From NCBI RefSeq assembly GCF_000935045.1, contig NZ_JYKS01000035.1:62001-126000 (forward strand): DNA of 64,000 nt, in the 5' to 3' direction. The notes beneath the pieces were generated by a model. It ran no database searches and was not told the origin of the DNA. It worked only from the letters and a program-made list of their open reading frames with translations. The position numbers were made by a program, and so were the translations under genes. Positions within the stretch are counted from its first letter, which is position 1, and the number at the start of each line of letters is the position of its first letter. This DNA comes from Pseudomonas sp. 10-1B (lineage in GTDB: Bacteria > Pseudomonadota > Gammaproteobacteria > Pseudomonadales > Pseudomonadaceae). Of the stretch, positions 50,878 to 60,589 are shown in pieces.

Positions 50878-51313
50878 CGTAAAAAGTTTCCGATCCACGA
50901 TCCCCACCTACCGCCAAGCGAGAAGGCAGGCTACCTTGGCATCTCTGGCGAGCAGTTTCACGGCAACAGAACCCAGCTTTAACTCAATAATGTCGTGTTG
51001 CACTCGGCCTCTAAAACCGCCCTTGTATTCACATTCAAAGCAAATGCATCGGCCCAACATTAAAGGTCTTCACTTTAAAGTAAATCTAAGTAAGAGCTCG
51101 GCAGCAAGCATGAAAAACTCCAAGCTGTACGTCAGTTCACATCATGGCGCGCATCTGATCGCGCCGTTCGGGAAGCGTTCAGCTTTCTGTGACTGGGTTC
51201 TCACTCTGCTTGAGACACCAAGCTTGCCCCCAAGGACATGCTGACTTACCCTCTAAGCCGGCCACGATCATGGCTATTCGACACCCACGGACGACAATCA
51301 CAGGAGCTGCTCC
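50878..51313. other. AT-rich intergenic stretch with a possible 50-codon frame
   Basis: No well-supported gene. The composition is lower in GC than the core and there are no REPs. The minus-strand frame at 50908-51060 is listed separately. The right part (about 51100-51313) holds only the promoter and ribosome binding site (CACAGGAGCTG) of the DUF2628 gene. Confidence 0.5.
50908..51060 (-). CDS. Possible 50-residue small protein or gene remnant
   Basis: ATG at 51058-51060 to TAG at 50908-50910 encodes MLGRCICFECEYKGGFRGRV followed by QHDIIELKLGSVAVKLLARD and a short tail. The amino-acid makeup looks protein-like, with three cysteines early on, but there is no clear ribosome binding site. It might be the end of a lost gene; I do not recognise it. 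Confidence 0.3.
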   Translation of the reverse strand: MLGRCICFECEYKGGFRGRVQHDIIELKLGSVAVKLLARDAKVACLLAWR

Positions 51314-51745
51314 ATGGAAGGTATCCCACAAACCCAATCCAACCCAGGCAACCTCAAGCCAAAATGGCAGGAGCGTTTCGCCTTCTTCGATCAGTACGGC
51401 GCCCCTACCTCCGAGTCCTACAAAGCCGCTTTCCGCGCCTTGCCCTTCCGCAAGAAGCTGCTGATCAACAACAATTTCATCGCCTTTTTCTTCGGCCCGA
51501 TCTATTGGTTCGTGCTGGGGTTGTGGAAGAAGAACCTGGTCATGCTGGCCATCATTATCGGCATCGGCTTGCTTGAGGGTATCTTCGAGGCGGCGACGGG
51601 TACCGAAATCCCGCGTCCAGTGGATAACGGTATCAGCATGGCGTTTGCGTTTCTGTACAGTTTCCTGACCAACCGTGCCTACTACCTGAAGCAGACCAAA
51701 GGGCAACAGGGCTGGAACCCGTTCGAGGGGCAGCGGTTTATCTGA
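51314..51745 (+). CDS. DUF2628 membrane protein
   Basis: A 143-residue protein with a soluble N-terminus (KPKWQERFAFFDQYGAPTSE, AAFRALPFRKKLL) and three hydrophobic segments (NNNFIAFFFGPIYWFVLGLW, NLVMLAIIIGIGLLEGIF, MAFAFLYSFLTNRAYYL). The order and the motif FFFGPIYWF..G are those of DUF2628 inner-membrane proteins. CAGGAGCTG lies before the ATG. It stands alone and is followed by a REP cluster convergent with the bat operon. The function is unknown. Confidence 0.8.
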   Translation: MEGIPQTQSNPGNLKPKWQERFAFFDQYGAPTSESYKAAFRALPFRKKLLINNNFIAFFFGPIYWFVLGLWKKNLVMLAIIIGIGLLEGIFEAATGTEIPRPVDNGISMAFAFLYSFLTNRAYYLKQTKGQQGWNPFEGQRFI

Positions 51746-51790
51746 GCCGAGTTGTACATCATCATGCGATGGCATCCTTGGCAGTTTGAT

Positions 51791-51990
51791 TTGTAGGAGC
51801 GGCCTTGCCGGGGCGTCGGACCGGTCGGAAAGGGGAGCGCAGCGCCCCTGGGATCCTCGCATCGCCGCGAAATTGCCGGGGCCGCTTTGCGGCCCTTTCG
51901 CGACACAAGGCCGCTCCCACAGGTATCGCGCAAAGGCCACGGGGTACGCAGTACCTGTGGGAGCGGGTTCACCCGCGAAGAGGCCCATAC
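51791..51990. repeat. REP cluster, three units
   Basis: A partial unit TTGTAGGAGCGGCCTTGCCG (51791 on), a forward unit CCGGGGCCGCTTTGCGGCCC with CGACACAAGGCCGCTCCCAC, and a reverse unit GTGGGAGCGGGTTCACCCGC ending GAAGAGGCCC. Two core types (ACACAAGGCCGC and GTTCACCCGC) occur together. Confidence 0.8.
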
Positions 51991-52000
51991 AGGCACTACA

Positions 52001-53635
52001 TCACTTGGGATAGAGCGGCGGCAGGCTGCCACTCTCGCCAGCCGGCAACAACACCTGCTCAGCCGGTGGAATCGTGCCGATCGCCCGCCACAAATCCTCA
52101 CCCTGCCAATACTGCCCGCTCTCGCTATACAACGCCCCATTCAACCCATCCAGCGCATCCGACAGCGGCACGAACCGCGCCGCCATTTCGGCCAGGGTTT
52201 CCGGCTGCTGCCGGGCCCAGGCATCCAGCGCCTGGCGAGTCGCCTGGGGATCATTGGCCTGGCATGCGCGCTTGAGGTCATCCAGCAAGGTACGCGGGCT
52301 CGGCCCGTTCTGCGCGGCGCGCAGTACCGCTGGCTGCGAGCGGGCGCGCCACCACAGGGCAAAGCCCAGTACGGTAGTGAGGGCGAACACCAGGGTGGCC
52401 AGCTGCCATGGCCACAGCAAGGTGCTGGCACTGCTGCTGTCACCCACCGGGGTGTCGGCGCTCAGCGCCGGGTTGTCCTGCACGTTCAGCGTGCGCGCCG
52501 GTAGGCTGCTGTGCTCCAGGTGGTCTTCGCGGGTGTTCCACCAGGCCACTTCCAGCGCCGGCAGGGCCAGCGCGCCGCTGTGGATCGGTACCAGGGCTTC
52601 GCGTTCTTCGCGGTTGGCGGTCATGCCGCGTTCGTTGATTTCGTTGCGCAGCAGCGGCTGGTCGGGGTAGCGGCGCAGGCCGGTGATTTCGGTGGCCGGC
52701 AGTGGTGGCAACTGGGTGCTGGACAAACCCTCGGCACGCAGGGTGATGTTGCGCGTCAGCGAATCGCCAATCTGCACCTGCTGGCTGCCGGGGTCGGGGT
52801 TCCAGTGCTCTTCCAGGGTCAGGCTGCGGGCTGGCAGCCATGGCACACCGGCGGGCCAGGCGGCGGGAATCGGCCGTACGGACAGGTGCAGTGGCAGCGA
52901 GCTTACCTGCACCTGGCGGCCGGTGCGGGCTGTACCATTGGCTTGCGCAGCAGCGTCGCTACTGGCCGCGGCCGTGGCGGTGAAGGTCAGCGGCGGGATG
53001 TCGAGGCTGCCGCTTTGCTGGGCATACAGCGCATAACGGGTTTCGATCACGCCGTGGCGCACGCCGTTGATTTGCTTTTCATAGGTGCGCGACTCGCCCA
53101 GTGGCTCGACCTTGGCATTTTCCAGTTGCAGCGGGCTGAGGCTGCTGTCGTCGTACAGTGCCACCGAGTGGTAGATGCGCACGGTCAGCACGGCCTGGGC
53201 CTGGACGTACACGTCGTTGCTGTCGAGCGTTGCCTCGATGAACACCTGCGAGGCGCTGTCCTGGCGGCTGGCATCGGCCTGCAGCACTTGCAGCTCGATG
53301 GCCTGGCTGTGCGACTGGCCCAGTTGCAGCGCGGGGATGCGCAGGCTGCCGCTGCGCCGCGGCAGCAGGGTGATGATCCAGCGGGTGCTGGCGCGGGTTT
53401 CGCCGTCGAGCGTGTGCAGGCTGTTGAGCTGGCGCGTGCCACGCACTTCGAAGTCACCTTCCAGGGCGCGCAGGTCGGGCTTGCCGAACTGGGTGACGTC
53501 CTGGCTTTCCAGGGTCAGCTCCAGGCTTTCGCCGGCTTCCAGGCGGGTACGGTCGACGCTGGCCCGCAGTAGCGGTTCGGCCTGGGCCAGCATGGCCCAC
53601 AGCACACTGAGGAGAAGGACGCCGAAGCGACTCAT
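52001..53635 (-). CDS. batD: BatD-like protein
   Basis: A 544-residue protein with a signal peptide (cleaved after AMLAQA), a large periplasmic beta-rich region starting PLLRASVDRTRLEAGESLEL, and one membrane helix late (LATLVFALTTVLGFALWWRA), then a cytoplasmic tail of about 110 residues with repeated short helices. This is the layout of BatD proteins (oxygen-tolerance family). The start overlaps the stop of the VWA-TPR gene (ATGA). It is the last gene of a six-gene operon; the Bat/MoxR system is linked to envelope stress and metal-enzyme maturation, without a firm biochemical role. Confidence 0.85.
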   Translation of the reverse strand: MSRFGVLLLSVLWAMLAQAEPLLRASVDRTRLEAGESLELTLESQDVTQFGKPDLRALEGDFEVRGTRQLNSLHTLDGETRASTRWIITLLPRRSGSLRIPALQLGQSHSQAIELQVLQADASRQDSASQVFIEATLDSNDVYVQAQAVLTVRIYHSVALYDDSSLSPLQLENAKVEPLGESRTYEKQINGVRHGVIETRYALYAQQSGSLDIPPLTFTATAAASSDAAAQANGTARTGRQVQVSSLPLHLSVRPIPAAWPAGVPWLPARSLTLEEHWNPDPGSQQVQIGDSLTRNITLRAEGLSSTQLPPLPATEITGLRRYPDQPLLRNEINERGMTANREEREALVPIHSGALALPALEVAWWNTREDHLEHSSLPARTLNVQDNPALSADTPVGDSSSASTLLWPWQLATLVFALTTVLGFALWWRARSQPAVLRAAQNGPSPRTLLDDLKRACQANDPQATRQALDAWARQQPETLAEMAARFVPLSDALDGLNGALYSESGQYWQGEDLWRAIGTIPPAEQVLLPAGESGSLPPLYPK

Positions 53636-55350
53636 CGTGGATTTTCCTGATGCAATTGCTGTTCATACCAGAATTTGCGCCGCAGCAGCTCCGCCGGGTT
53701 GTCGGGGATCTCCCGCAGCCATTGTTCCAGGGCCTGGCGCTGTTCGGCATCGAGGTTGGTCGATACTGGGCGTTGCGGTGGCTGGATGACACTGTCGTCC
53801 CCGCCCGCCTGGTTGCCGGGCGCGGCCTGGCTGTTGTTGCTGCCTTCACCGGGCTGTTCGGCACTGGCGTGTTCGTCGTTGCCGGGCGTGCCCTGGGCTG
53901 GGCTACTGGCCGAGCTGCTGTTGCCTTCGGTTTCGCTGCCGGGCGTGCCTTGGGCATCGCTGCTGGCCGGTTGCTGCTCGGCCTTGGCTGCACGCTGTTG
54001 CAGCATTTGTTGCACCAGCGCCTGGTTGTCCAGCGCCGCTTGCAGGTCGGGCTGGCGCTCCAGGGCTTGCTCGTAGGCGTCCAGGGCGGCTTCCAGTTCG
54101 CCGCTGCGGGCCAGGGCATTGCCTCGATTGTAGTGGGCTGCCGCCGTGTCGCTTTGGGAAAAGGCCTCGACGGCACCGGCATAGTCGCCTGCCTGGTACA
54201 GGGCCATGCCGCGCCATTGCGGGTCCTGGAAGTGGCGTGCGGCGCTGGCCGGGCGGTTTTGCTCCAGCAGGCGCTGGCCTTGCTGGTCGGGGCGCAACCA
54301 CAGGTCGTTGAACTCGAAAGCCTGGCTGGGCTGCGGCAGGGCCAGCAGCAGCGGCAGGCAGAACAGCCAGCCGCGCCGGCCGGCGCAGGCGGCCAGCAAC
54401 AACAGCGGCAGCAGTAGCCAGTAACCCTGGTCGGCCCAGCTGTCCAGTTGCAGGGTCTGGCCGTTATTGCGGGCGATGTGCGGGTTGTCGAACAGGCCCA
54501 GGCCGCGCAGGTCGAGGTCGTCGATGCGGGCATGCCGGTAGCGCCCGCCGGTGTCGCTGATGAAACCCTTGAGGCTGGCGCTGTCCAGGCGTGGCAGCAG
54601 GATGCCGCCCTGGTCGTCCTTGAGGTATTCGCCGTTGGCCTGGCGCACCGGCGCGCCTTCGCGGCTGCCGATGCCCAGCATCAGCAAGCTCGGGCCCTGG
54701 CGGCCGAGGGCCTGGGCGATGCCCTGGCGTTCCGGGGCGCTGAGCGCCGAGCCGATCAGCAGCAAGCGGCCCTGGCCCAAGCCGCTTTGGGCCAGCAGGG
54801 CCAGGCCCTTTTGCACGGCCAGGTCGGCGCGTTGGCCGGGTTGCGGCATGATCGACGGGTCGATCGCCTCCAGCAGGTTGCGGGTGGTGGCCAGGTCATC
54901 GGACAGCGGCACCAGGGTGTGCGCGGAGCCGGCGTAGACCACCAGCGCGGTCTGGCTGTCGCGGCGGTGTTCGAGCAGGTCGAGGATTTTCCGCCGGGCC
55001 TGTTCCAGGCGGTTGGGCGGGCTGTCCTCGGCGAGCATCTGCGGGGTCAGTTCGAGCAGGATCACCAGTGGGTCGGCCGGGCGCTGGCGGTTTTCTTCCA
55101 CGCGTTGCCAACTGGGCCCGAGCAGGGCCAGGATCACCAGCGCCCAGGCCAGGCCCAGCGCCACCCACGGCAGCTTGCTGGTGCTGCCGCTGCCGCCCCC
55201 CAACAGTACGCCATGGAACGCCGGCGGCAGAATCATCTGCCAGCGCCCGGCGCGTTTGCGCCGGTGCCACAGTTTGTACAGCAGCCAGCCGAGCAGCGGG
55301 ACGGCCAGCAGCCACAGCGGGCGCAGCCATTGCGGCCACAGATCGATCAT
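53632..55350 (-). CDS. batB: VWA-TPR protein (BatB/BatC fusion) with degenerate MIDAS
   Basis: A 572-residue protein. Two N-terminal membrane helices (about 5-65) precede a von Willebrand A domain, a further helix region at about 305-330, TPR repeats (YQAGDYAGAVEAFSQSD, HYNRGNALARSGELEAALDA, YEQALERQPDLQAALDNQAL; about 345-415), and a Ser/Gln/Gly-rich tail. The metal site that is usually DxSxS reads ELTPQ at residues 100-104, so metal binding may be lost or altered. The TPR part corresponds to BatC in other species. The ATG at 55350 overlaps the batA stop by four bases; the longer frame overlaps batA. Confidence 0.85.
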   Translation of the reverse strand: MIDLWPQWLRPLWLLAVPLLGWLLYKLWHRRKRAGRWQMILPPAFHGVLLGGGSGSTSKLPWVALGLAWALVILALLGPSWQRVEENRQRPADPLVILLELTPQMLAEDSPPNRLEQARRKILDLLEHRRDSQTALVVYAGSAHTLVPLSDDLATTRNLLEAIDPSIMPQPGQRADLAVQKGLALLAQSGLGQGRLLLIGSALSAPERQGIAQALGRQGPSLLMLGIGSREGAPVRQANGEYLKDDQGGILLPRLDSASLKGFISDTGGRYRHARIDDLDLRGLGLFDNPHIARNNGQTLQLDSWADQGYWLLLPLLLLAACAGRRGWLFCLPLLLALPQPSQAFEFNDLWLRPDQQGQRLLEQNRPASAARHFQDPQWRGMALYQAGDYAGAVEAFSQSDTAAAHYNRGNALARSGELEAALDAYEQALERQPDLQAALDNQALVQQMLQQRAAKAEQQPASSDAQGTPGSETEGNSSSASSPAQGTPGNDEHASAEQPGEGSNNSQAAPGNQAGGDDSVIQPPQRPVSTNLDAEQRQALEQWLREIPDNPAELLRRKFWYEQQLHQENPR

Positions 55351-56423
55351 CGCCGCCTCCTCAGGCGCAGGCGCTTCAGGCGCTGGCGCCATTCCGGGTG
55401 CGGCTGCAGGAAGCGCGGTTTGCGCAGCAGGCGCTGCAGCAGGTTGTCGGGCCATTGCACGGCTACCACCAGCAGCACGCTGAGCAGCAGCGCCAGGGCC
55501 AGGGGCCAGGCGTACAGGGCCTGGGCCGTGCGCGCCTGGGTAGGTTGCTGGGCCACCGGTTCGAGTTGGTCGAGGGTGTCGCCGATGGCGTCCAGCTCGG
55601 CGCCGTCATGGGCGCGGAAGTAGGCACCGTGGGTGATGTCGGCGATTTCCTTGAGCGAGGCTTCGTCCAGGTCCAGGCTCGGGTTGAGGCCGAGCAGGCC
55701 TGGCGTGCCACTGGCCTCGGGGTTGGCGCCGATGCCGATGGCATAGATGCGCACGCCTTCCTGGGCGGCCAGGCGGGCGGCGGTCAATGGGTGGATCTGC
55801 CCGCCGTTGTTGGCGCCGTCGGTGATCAGCACCAGCACCCGGCTTTGTGCCGGGCGCTGGCGCAGGCGCTTGACCGCCAGGCCGATGGCGTCGCCGATGG
55901 CGGTGTTCTTGCCGGCGATGCCGATCTGCGCCTCCATGAGGAAGGTGCGCACGGTGCGCCGGTCGAAGGTGAGCGGGGCCTGCAGGTAGGCCTGGCTGCC
56001 GAACAGGATCAGGCCCACGCGGTCGCCTTCGCGGTCTTGCAGGAAGTCGCCGAGCAGCGCCTTGACCAGGTCGAGGCGGCTGATGTCTTCGTTCTGCCAC
56101 TGCATGTCGGGGAAGTCCATCGACCCGGACACGTCCACCGCCACCAGCAGGTCGCGGCCGCTGGCGGCCACCGGCACCGGCTCACCCAGCCATTGTGGGC
56201 GGGCGGCGGCGCACAGCAGCAACAGCCAGATGATGACGAACGGTGCTTGTTGGCGCCAGGTCGGCAGGTTGAGCCGTGCACGGCGCCCGGCCAGGCCTTC
56301 CAGTTCGTCGAGAAAGCCCACCTTGAGCACCGGCTCGCCGCTATCGGCGGCGGGCAGCAGCAGGCGCGCCAGCCACGGCAGCGGCAACAGGGCGAAAACC
56401 CACGGCCAGGCCAGTTCAAACAT
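55347..56423 (-). CDS. batA: VWA-domain membrane protein BatA
   Basis: A 358-residue protein with two membrane helices near the N-terminus (FELAWPWVFALLPLPWLARL and APFVIIWLLLLCAAARP), a VWA domain with an intact MIDAS (LLVAVDVSGSMDF, then TFLMEAQIGIAGKNTAIGDA and LITDGANNGG), and a C-terminal helix (ALALLLSVLLVVAVQW). It is BatA-like. Its start overlaps the DUF4381 stop by eight bases and its stop overlaps batB. It probably forms a membrane complex with the MoxR ATPase and the other VWA protein. Confidence 0.88.
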   Translation of the reverse strand: MFELAWPWVFALLPLPWLARLLLPAADSGEPVLKVGFLDELEGLAGRRARLNLPTWRQQAPFVIIWLLLLCAAARPQWLGEPVPVAASGRDLLVAVDVSGSMDFPDMQWQNEDISRLDLVKALLGDFLQDREGDRVGLILFGSQAYLQAPLTFDRRTVRTFLMEAQIGIAGKNTAIGDAIGLAVKRLRQRPAQSRVLVLITDGANNGGQIHPLTAARLAAQEGVRIYAIGIGANPEASGTPGLLGLNPSLDLDEASLKEIADITHGAYFRAHDGAELDAIGDTLDQLEPVAQQPTQARTAQALYAWPLALALLLSVLLVVAVQWPDNLLQRLLRKPRFLQPHPEWRQRLKRLRLRRRR

Positions 56424-56910
56424 GCTTGCGGATCCAGGTTTCGACGGCCTGGCTAAGCCCGGCGATGGCCTTGTCGTCGAGCTTGCACTCGGGTTTGTAG
56501 GCGCCTTCGACCAGCACCATCCAACGGGTCAGGCCCGCGGCCGGGCAGCGGTTGTCGAGAAACGCCAGCCACTGGCGGCCGTTGAGGGTATGGCTGTTGG
56601 CGCCCGGGTAGTGGCTGCGGCACAGGCGTTTGAGCAGGGCATTGATCTGTTGCAGCCAGGCACCGGCCGGGGCGCCGTCGTACGGGCGCGGCAGGCGGGC
56701 CAGCTCGGCCAGGGCGGCCACGCGCACCGGGTCGAGCGGTTGTTCAGCACGCACGATGCGGCGTTTGCCCGGGCGCCAGTGGCGCACCCGCCACAGGCCC
56801 CAGGCCAGCAGCGGCAGCAAGGCCAGCAGCAGCCACCAGCCCGGTGCCGGTGGCCACAGGCCGATGGGCGCCGGGTCGATCAGCGGGTGCATCTGGTCAA
56901 GCGGGTTCAT
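56416..56910 (-). CDS. DUF4381 protein
   Basis: A 164-residue protein beginning MNPLDQMHPLIDPAPIGLWP with one membrane helix (PGWWLLLALLPLLAWGLW) and a cytoplasmic part with LLKRLCRSHYPGANSHTLNG and RQWLAFLDNRCP. This is the DUF4381 pattern, always near MoxR-VWA genes. It lies 13 bases after the DUF58 gene and overlaps batA. A scaffold role in the complex is likely but not known. Confidence 0.85.
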   Translation of the reverse strand: MNPLDQMHPLIDPAPIGLWPPAPGWWLLLALLPLLAWGLWRVRHWRPGKRRIVRAEQPLDPVRVAALAELARLPRPYDGAPAGAWLQQINALLKRLCRSHYPGANSHTLNGRQWLAFLDNRCPAAGLTRWMVLVEGAYKPECKLDDKAIAGLSQAVETWIRKHV

Positions 56911-56923
56911 TGGCCGCTGCTCT

Positions 56924-57868
56924 TCATGACGCGCTCCGTGGCCGCTGGGCGTTCAGGTATTCGCGCAGTTGCTCGATCATTTCGCTTTGGGTACTCAGCG
57001 GCATCAGCAGCACGCGCAGCTTCTGCGCCATCAGTTCCCAGCGTTCGATGCGTGCCTCGGCCTGCTGGCGGTAGGCCTGACGCAGGTTGGCGTCCAGGGT
57101 GTCGAGCTCCAGCTGCGCGCTGCGCTGGGCGAAGCGCAGCAGGCCGGCGGCGGGTAGGGCGTGGTCGAGCGGGTCGGACACCGGCAGCAGCAACAGGTCG
57201 CAATGGCGCGAAAGCATGGCCAGGTGCTGTTCCACCTGGGCGGTGAGCGAGCGTTCGTCGCAGATCACGATGGCCAGGCTGCCGGGGCGCAACACTTCGC
57301 GGGCCCGGCGCAGGGCCAGGCCGAGGCTGTCGAGGTGCGGCGTGGCCTCGGTGTGCAGCGCCTGGTTGACCTTGGCCAGCCGGTTGAGCAGTTGCAGCAG
57401 GCTCTGCTTGCTGCGCCGGGGTTTGATCTCGTGGTGTTCGTTGTCGCCGAATACCAGCCCGCCGATGCGGTCGTTGTGGCCCAGCGCGGCCCAGCCGAAC
57501 AGGGCCGCGGCCTGGGCGGCGAGCACCGACTTGAACATCAGCCCCGAACCGAAGAACAGCCGCTGGCTTTGCTCGACAAGGATGAAGATCGGCCGCTCGC
57601 GTTCTTCGTGGAACAGCTTGGTGTGCGGCTCCTGGGTGCGTGCGGTGACCCGCCAGTCGATATTGCGTACATCGTCGCCGGCCTGGTAGACGCGCACTTG
57701 GTCGAAGTCCACGCCGCGCCCACGCAGCTTGGAGTGGTGCAGGCCGACCAGCGGGCTGCGCTGGCCAGGCCGGGAAAACAGCTGGATTTCGCGCACGCGG
57801 TGGCGCATGTCGATCAGCTCGGCAAGGCTGATGCGGATGCCGGGTTCGGCCAGCGGCGCGGTGGGCAT
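56924..57868 (-). CDS. DUF58 protein of the MoxR/Bat operon
   Basis: A 314-residue soluble protein. The DUF58 core YQAGDDVRNIDWRVTARTQE follows LHHSKLRGRGVDFDQVR, and the second part is a degenerate VWA-like domain (RPIFILVEQSQRLFFGSG). The ATG at 57868 lies four bases after the MoxR stop; a longer frame to 58309 was dropped because it overlaps the MoxR gene. DUF58 proteins are the regular third partner of MoxR and VWA proteins. Confidence 0.88.
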   Translation of the reverse strand: MPTAPLAEPGIRISLAELIDMRHRVREIQLFSRPGQRSPLVGLHHSKLRGRGVDFDQVRVYQAGDDVRNIDWRVTARTQEPHTKLFHEERERPIFILVEQSQRLFFGSGLMFKSVLAAQAAALFGWAALGHNDRIGGLVFGDNEHHEIKPRRSKQSLLQLLNRLAKVNQALHTEATPHLDSLGLALRRAREVLRPGSLAIVICDERSLTAQVEQHLAMLSRHCDLLLLPVSDPLDHALPAAGLLRFAQRSAQLELDTLDANLRQAYRQQAEARIERWELMAQKLRVLLMPLSTQSEMIEQLREYLNAQRPRSAS

Positions 57869-57872
57869 GGGC

Positions 57873-58832
<960 letters not shown>

Positions 58833-59064
58833 CGGCGACGGTTCCTGGTATGGGGCCGCGGGCGGGCTGCAGGCAGCTGCCCTGGCAAGGGGTGATACTT
58901 TAATCCATCCGGGGGGGTGGCGACCAATGGCCGCTGGGAAATTTATCCGTGCCGTGGGCCATGCAGGTACAGAAATGTCTCGTGTATGGCTGGCCATTGG
59001 CTGATGGTCCGCTGTCGTGTCCTGGCGCCTGCTTGTGCTTTTTGGCCAAGCAGGATGCCCGAAG

Positions 59065-60375
59065 ATGGAACAGAACAACTGCAGCACTGAAATCACTACG
59101 CCGATCACCCTGCGTTTCGGCGTGTTCTTCGATGGCACGGGTAACAACCAGAGCAATGTGATGCTGGCGGATGGGCAGGTGGGCAAGGGTGCCAGTTATA
59201 CCAACGCCTTGAGCAATGTGGCCCTGTTGCACGCGCTTTACCCGGCGGAAGGGGCAAATGCCGACGGGACCCTGGCGTTTCTCAAACGCTATGTCGAAGG
59301 TGTGGGCACCCTGGCGGGTGAGGCGGATCATGCCTATGCCTCGGCCACCGGGCGGGGGCGCACGGGGGCTGAGGCCCGGGTGGCCGAGGCGTTGCAGGGC
59401 ATAGTCGAGCAACTACTGGCCTGGCGTCGGGCGCATCCGCGGGCCGCGCTGGAGCGGCTTGAATTCGATCTGTTCGGTTTCAGCCGCGGCGCGGCGGCGG
59501 TGCGGCATCTGGCTAACCTGTTGCACGATGACACGGGCGGGCGGTTGCCGGTGGAGTGCGGCACCGCGATCAACTTTATTGGCCTGTTCGACACCGTGGC
59601 GGCGATCATTGCGCCGTTGCAGGGTGATTTCGACCCCGCCGACGACCGCCATGGTGGCCTGCGCCTGGGCCTGTCTGCGGGCATTGCACGCCAGGTGGTG
59701 CAACTGGTGGCGGCGGACGAGGTGCGGCACAACTTCCCGCTGGTGTGCAGTGGCCATGACATCGTACTGCCGGGCGTGCATTCGAACATTGGTGGAGGGT
59801 ATCCGGAAACCACGCTGGAGCAGGTGCTGTTGTGCAAGCCGCAGTCACAGCGGGTGCCACAAAGCATGCACGCCGAGCAGAGCCGCGTGCATGCCACGGC
59901 GACGGCCTTGCTCGGCTCGGTGTTCGCTGAAATGGGCGAACCCAGGCCGCGGGTGCGGACCTGGGAAGAGCCGATTGCTGGCGGTAGGCCGGATGAGGCG
60001 CAAAAACAGGTTTATGCGGCGGTGTACCGCGAGCGGGAAGTGGCGGGGCAGCTCTCGCGGGTATACTTGAGTGTGATGCGGGCGTTGGCAGTGCGGGCTG
60101 GCGTGCCGTTTGCGCCGTTGGGCGGGCAGGCCGAGCATCGGTTGCCGGATGAATTGCTGGCAATCAGCCGCAAGTTGCATGCGTTTGCCTTGGGGGAAAC
60201 TGAGCAGGTGGGGTTGAACGAGGATGAGCAGCGGCTGTTGCGCGATAGGTACGTGCATGCGTCGGCGAACTGGAATGCGTTGAAGGGCTTGCGTAACAGT
60301 GTGCTGGATGTGCTATTCGTCAATCGACCGGGGGTAGCTGGGCGAGTGGTGCATGAGAACCCGGGCAATGGCTAA
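59065..60375 (+). CDS. DUF2235 alpha/beta hydrolase (Tle1-like phospholipase fold)
   Basis: A 436-residue protein with the DUF2235 features: LRFGVFFDGTGNN near the N-terminus, the nucleophile elbow LFGFSRGAAAVRH (Ser140), the acid region INFIGLFDTVAAI, and the histidine in LPGVHSNIGGGYPE. The family includes type VI secretion lipases of the Tle1 group, which are toxic to rivals, and also uncharacterised housekeeping hydrolases. No VgrG, PAAR, adaptor or immunity gene is adjacent and there is no signal peptide, so a secretion link is unproven. The ATG at 59065 has a weak GAAG upstream. The 230-base region before it separates it from the divergent MoxR gene. Confidence 0.83.
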   Translation: MEQNNCSTEITTPITLRFGVFFDGTGNNQSNVMLADGQVGKGASYTNALSNVALLHALYPAEGANADGTLAFLKRYVEGVGTLAGEADHAYASATGRGRTGAEARVAEALQGIVEQLLAWRRAHPRAALERLEFDLFGFSRGAAAVRHLANLLHDDTGGRLPVECGTAINFIGLFDTVAAIIAPLQGDFDPADDRHGGLRLGLSAGIARQVVQLVAADEVRHNFPLVCSGHDIVLPGVHSNIGGGYPETTLEQVLLCKPQSQRVPQSMHAEQSRVHATATALLGSVFAEMGEPRPRVRTWEEPIAGGRPDEAQKQVYAAVYREREVAGQLSRVYLSVMRALAVRAGVPFAPLGGQAEHRLPDELLAISRKLHAFALGETEQVGLNEDEQRLLRDRYVHASANWNALKGLRNSVLDVLFVNRPGVAGRVVHENPGNG

Positions 60376-60407
60376 TGCCAGTCAGTTAAGGTTTCTGCAG
60401 ACTTTAC

Positions 60408-60528
60408 TGGGGCTGCTTCGCAGCCCTTCGCGGGCACGCCCGCTCCCACAGGGACCGCGCATTTCCAAAGCTCAGCGCCAAACCTGTAGGAGCGGGCTTG
60501 CCCGCGAAGGGCCGCAAAGCGGCCCCGG
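60408..60528. repeat. REP pair (BIME), long variant
   Basis: CTGGGGCTGCTTCGCAGCCC with core CGCGGGCACGCCCGCTCCCA, then the inverse with TAGGAGCGGGCTTGCCCGCG ending GGGCCGCAAAGCGGCCCC. It sits between the convergent ends of the DUF2235 gene and the DapA-family gene. Confidence 0.85.
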
Positions 60529-60589
60529 CAATATCCGCGGCGAAGCTGAGAAAGCGGGACCGCTGCGCGCCCCGTCGTGTCGATGAGAT

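Noticed and set aside
50936..51244. 102-residue plus-strand frame in the AT-rich gap
   Set aside because: No ribosome binding site, Ser/Pro/Lys-rich random composition, and it conflicts with the better minus-strand frame.
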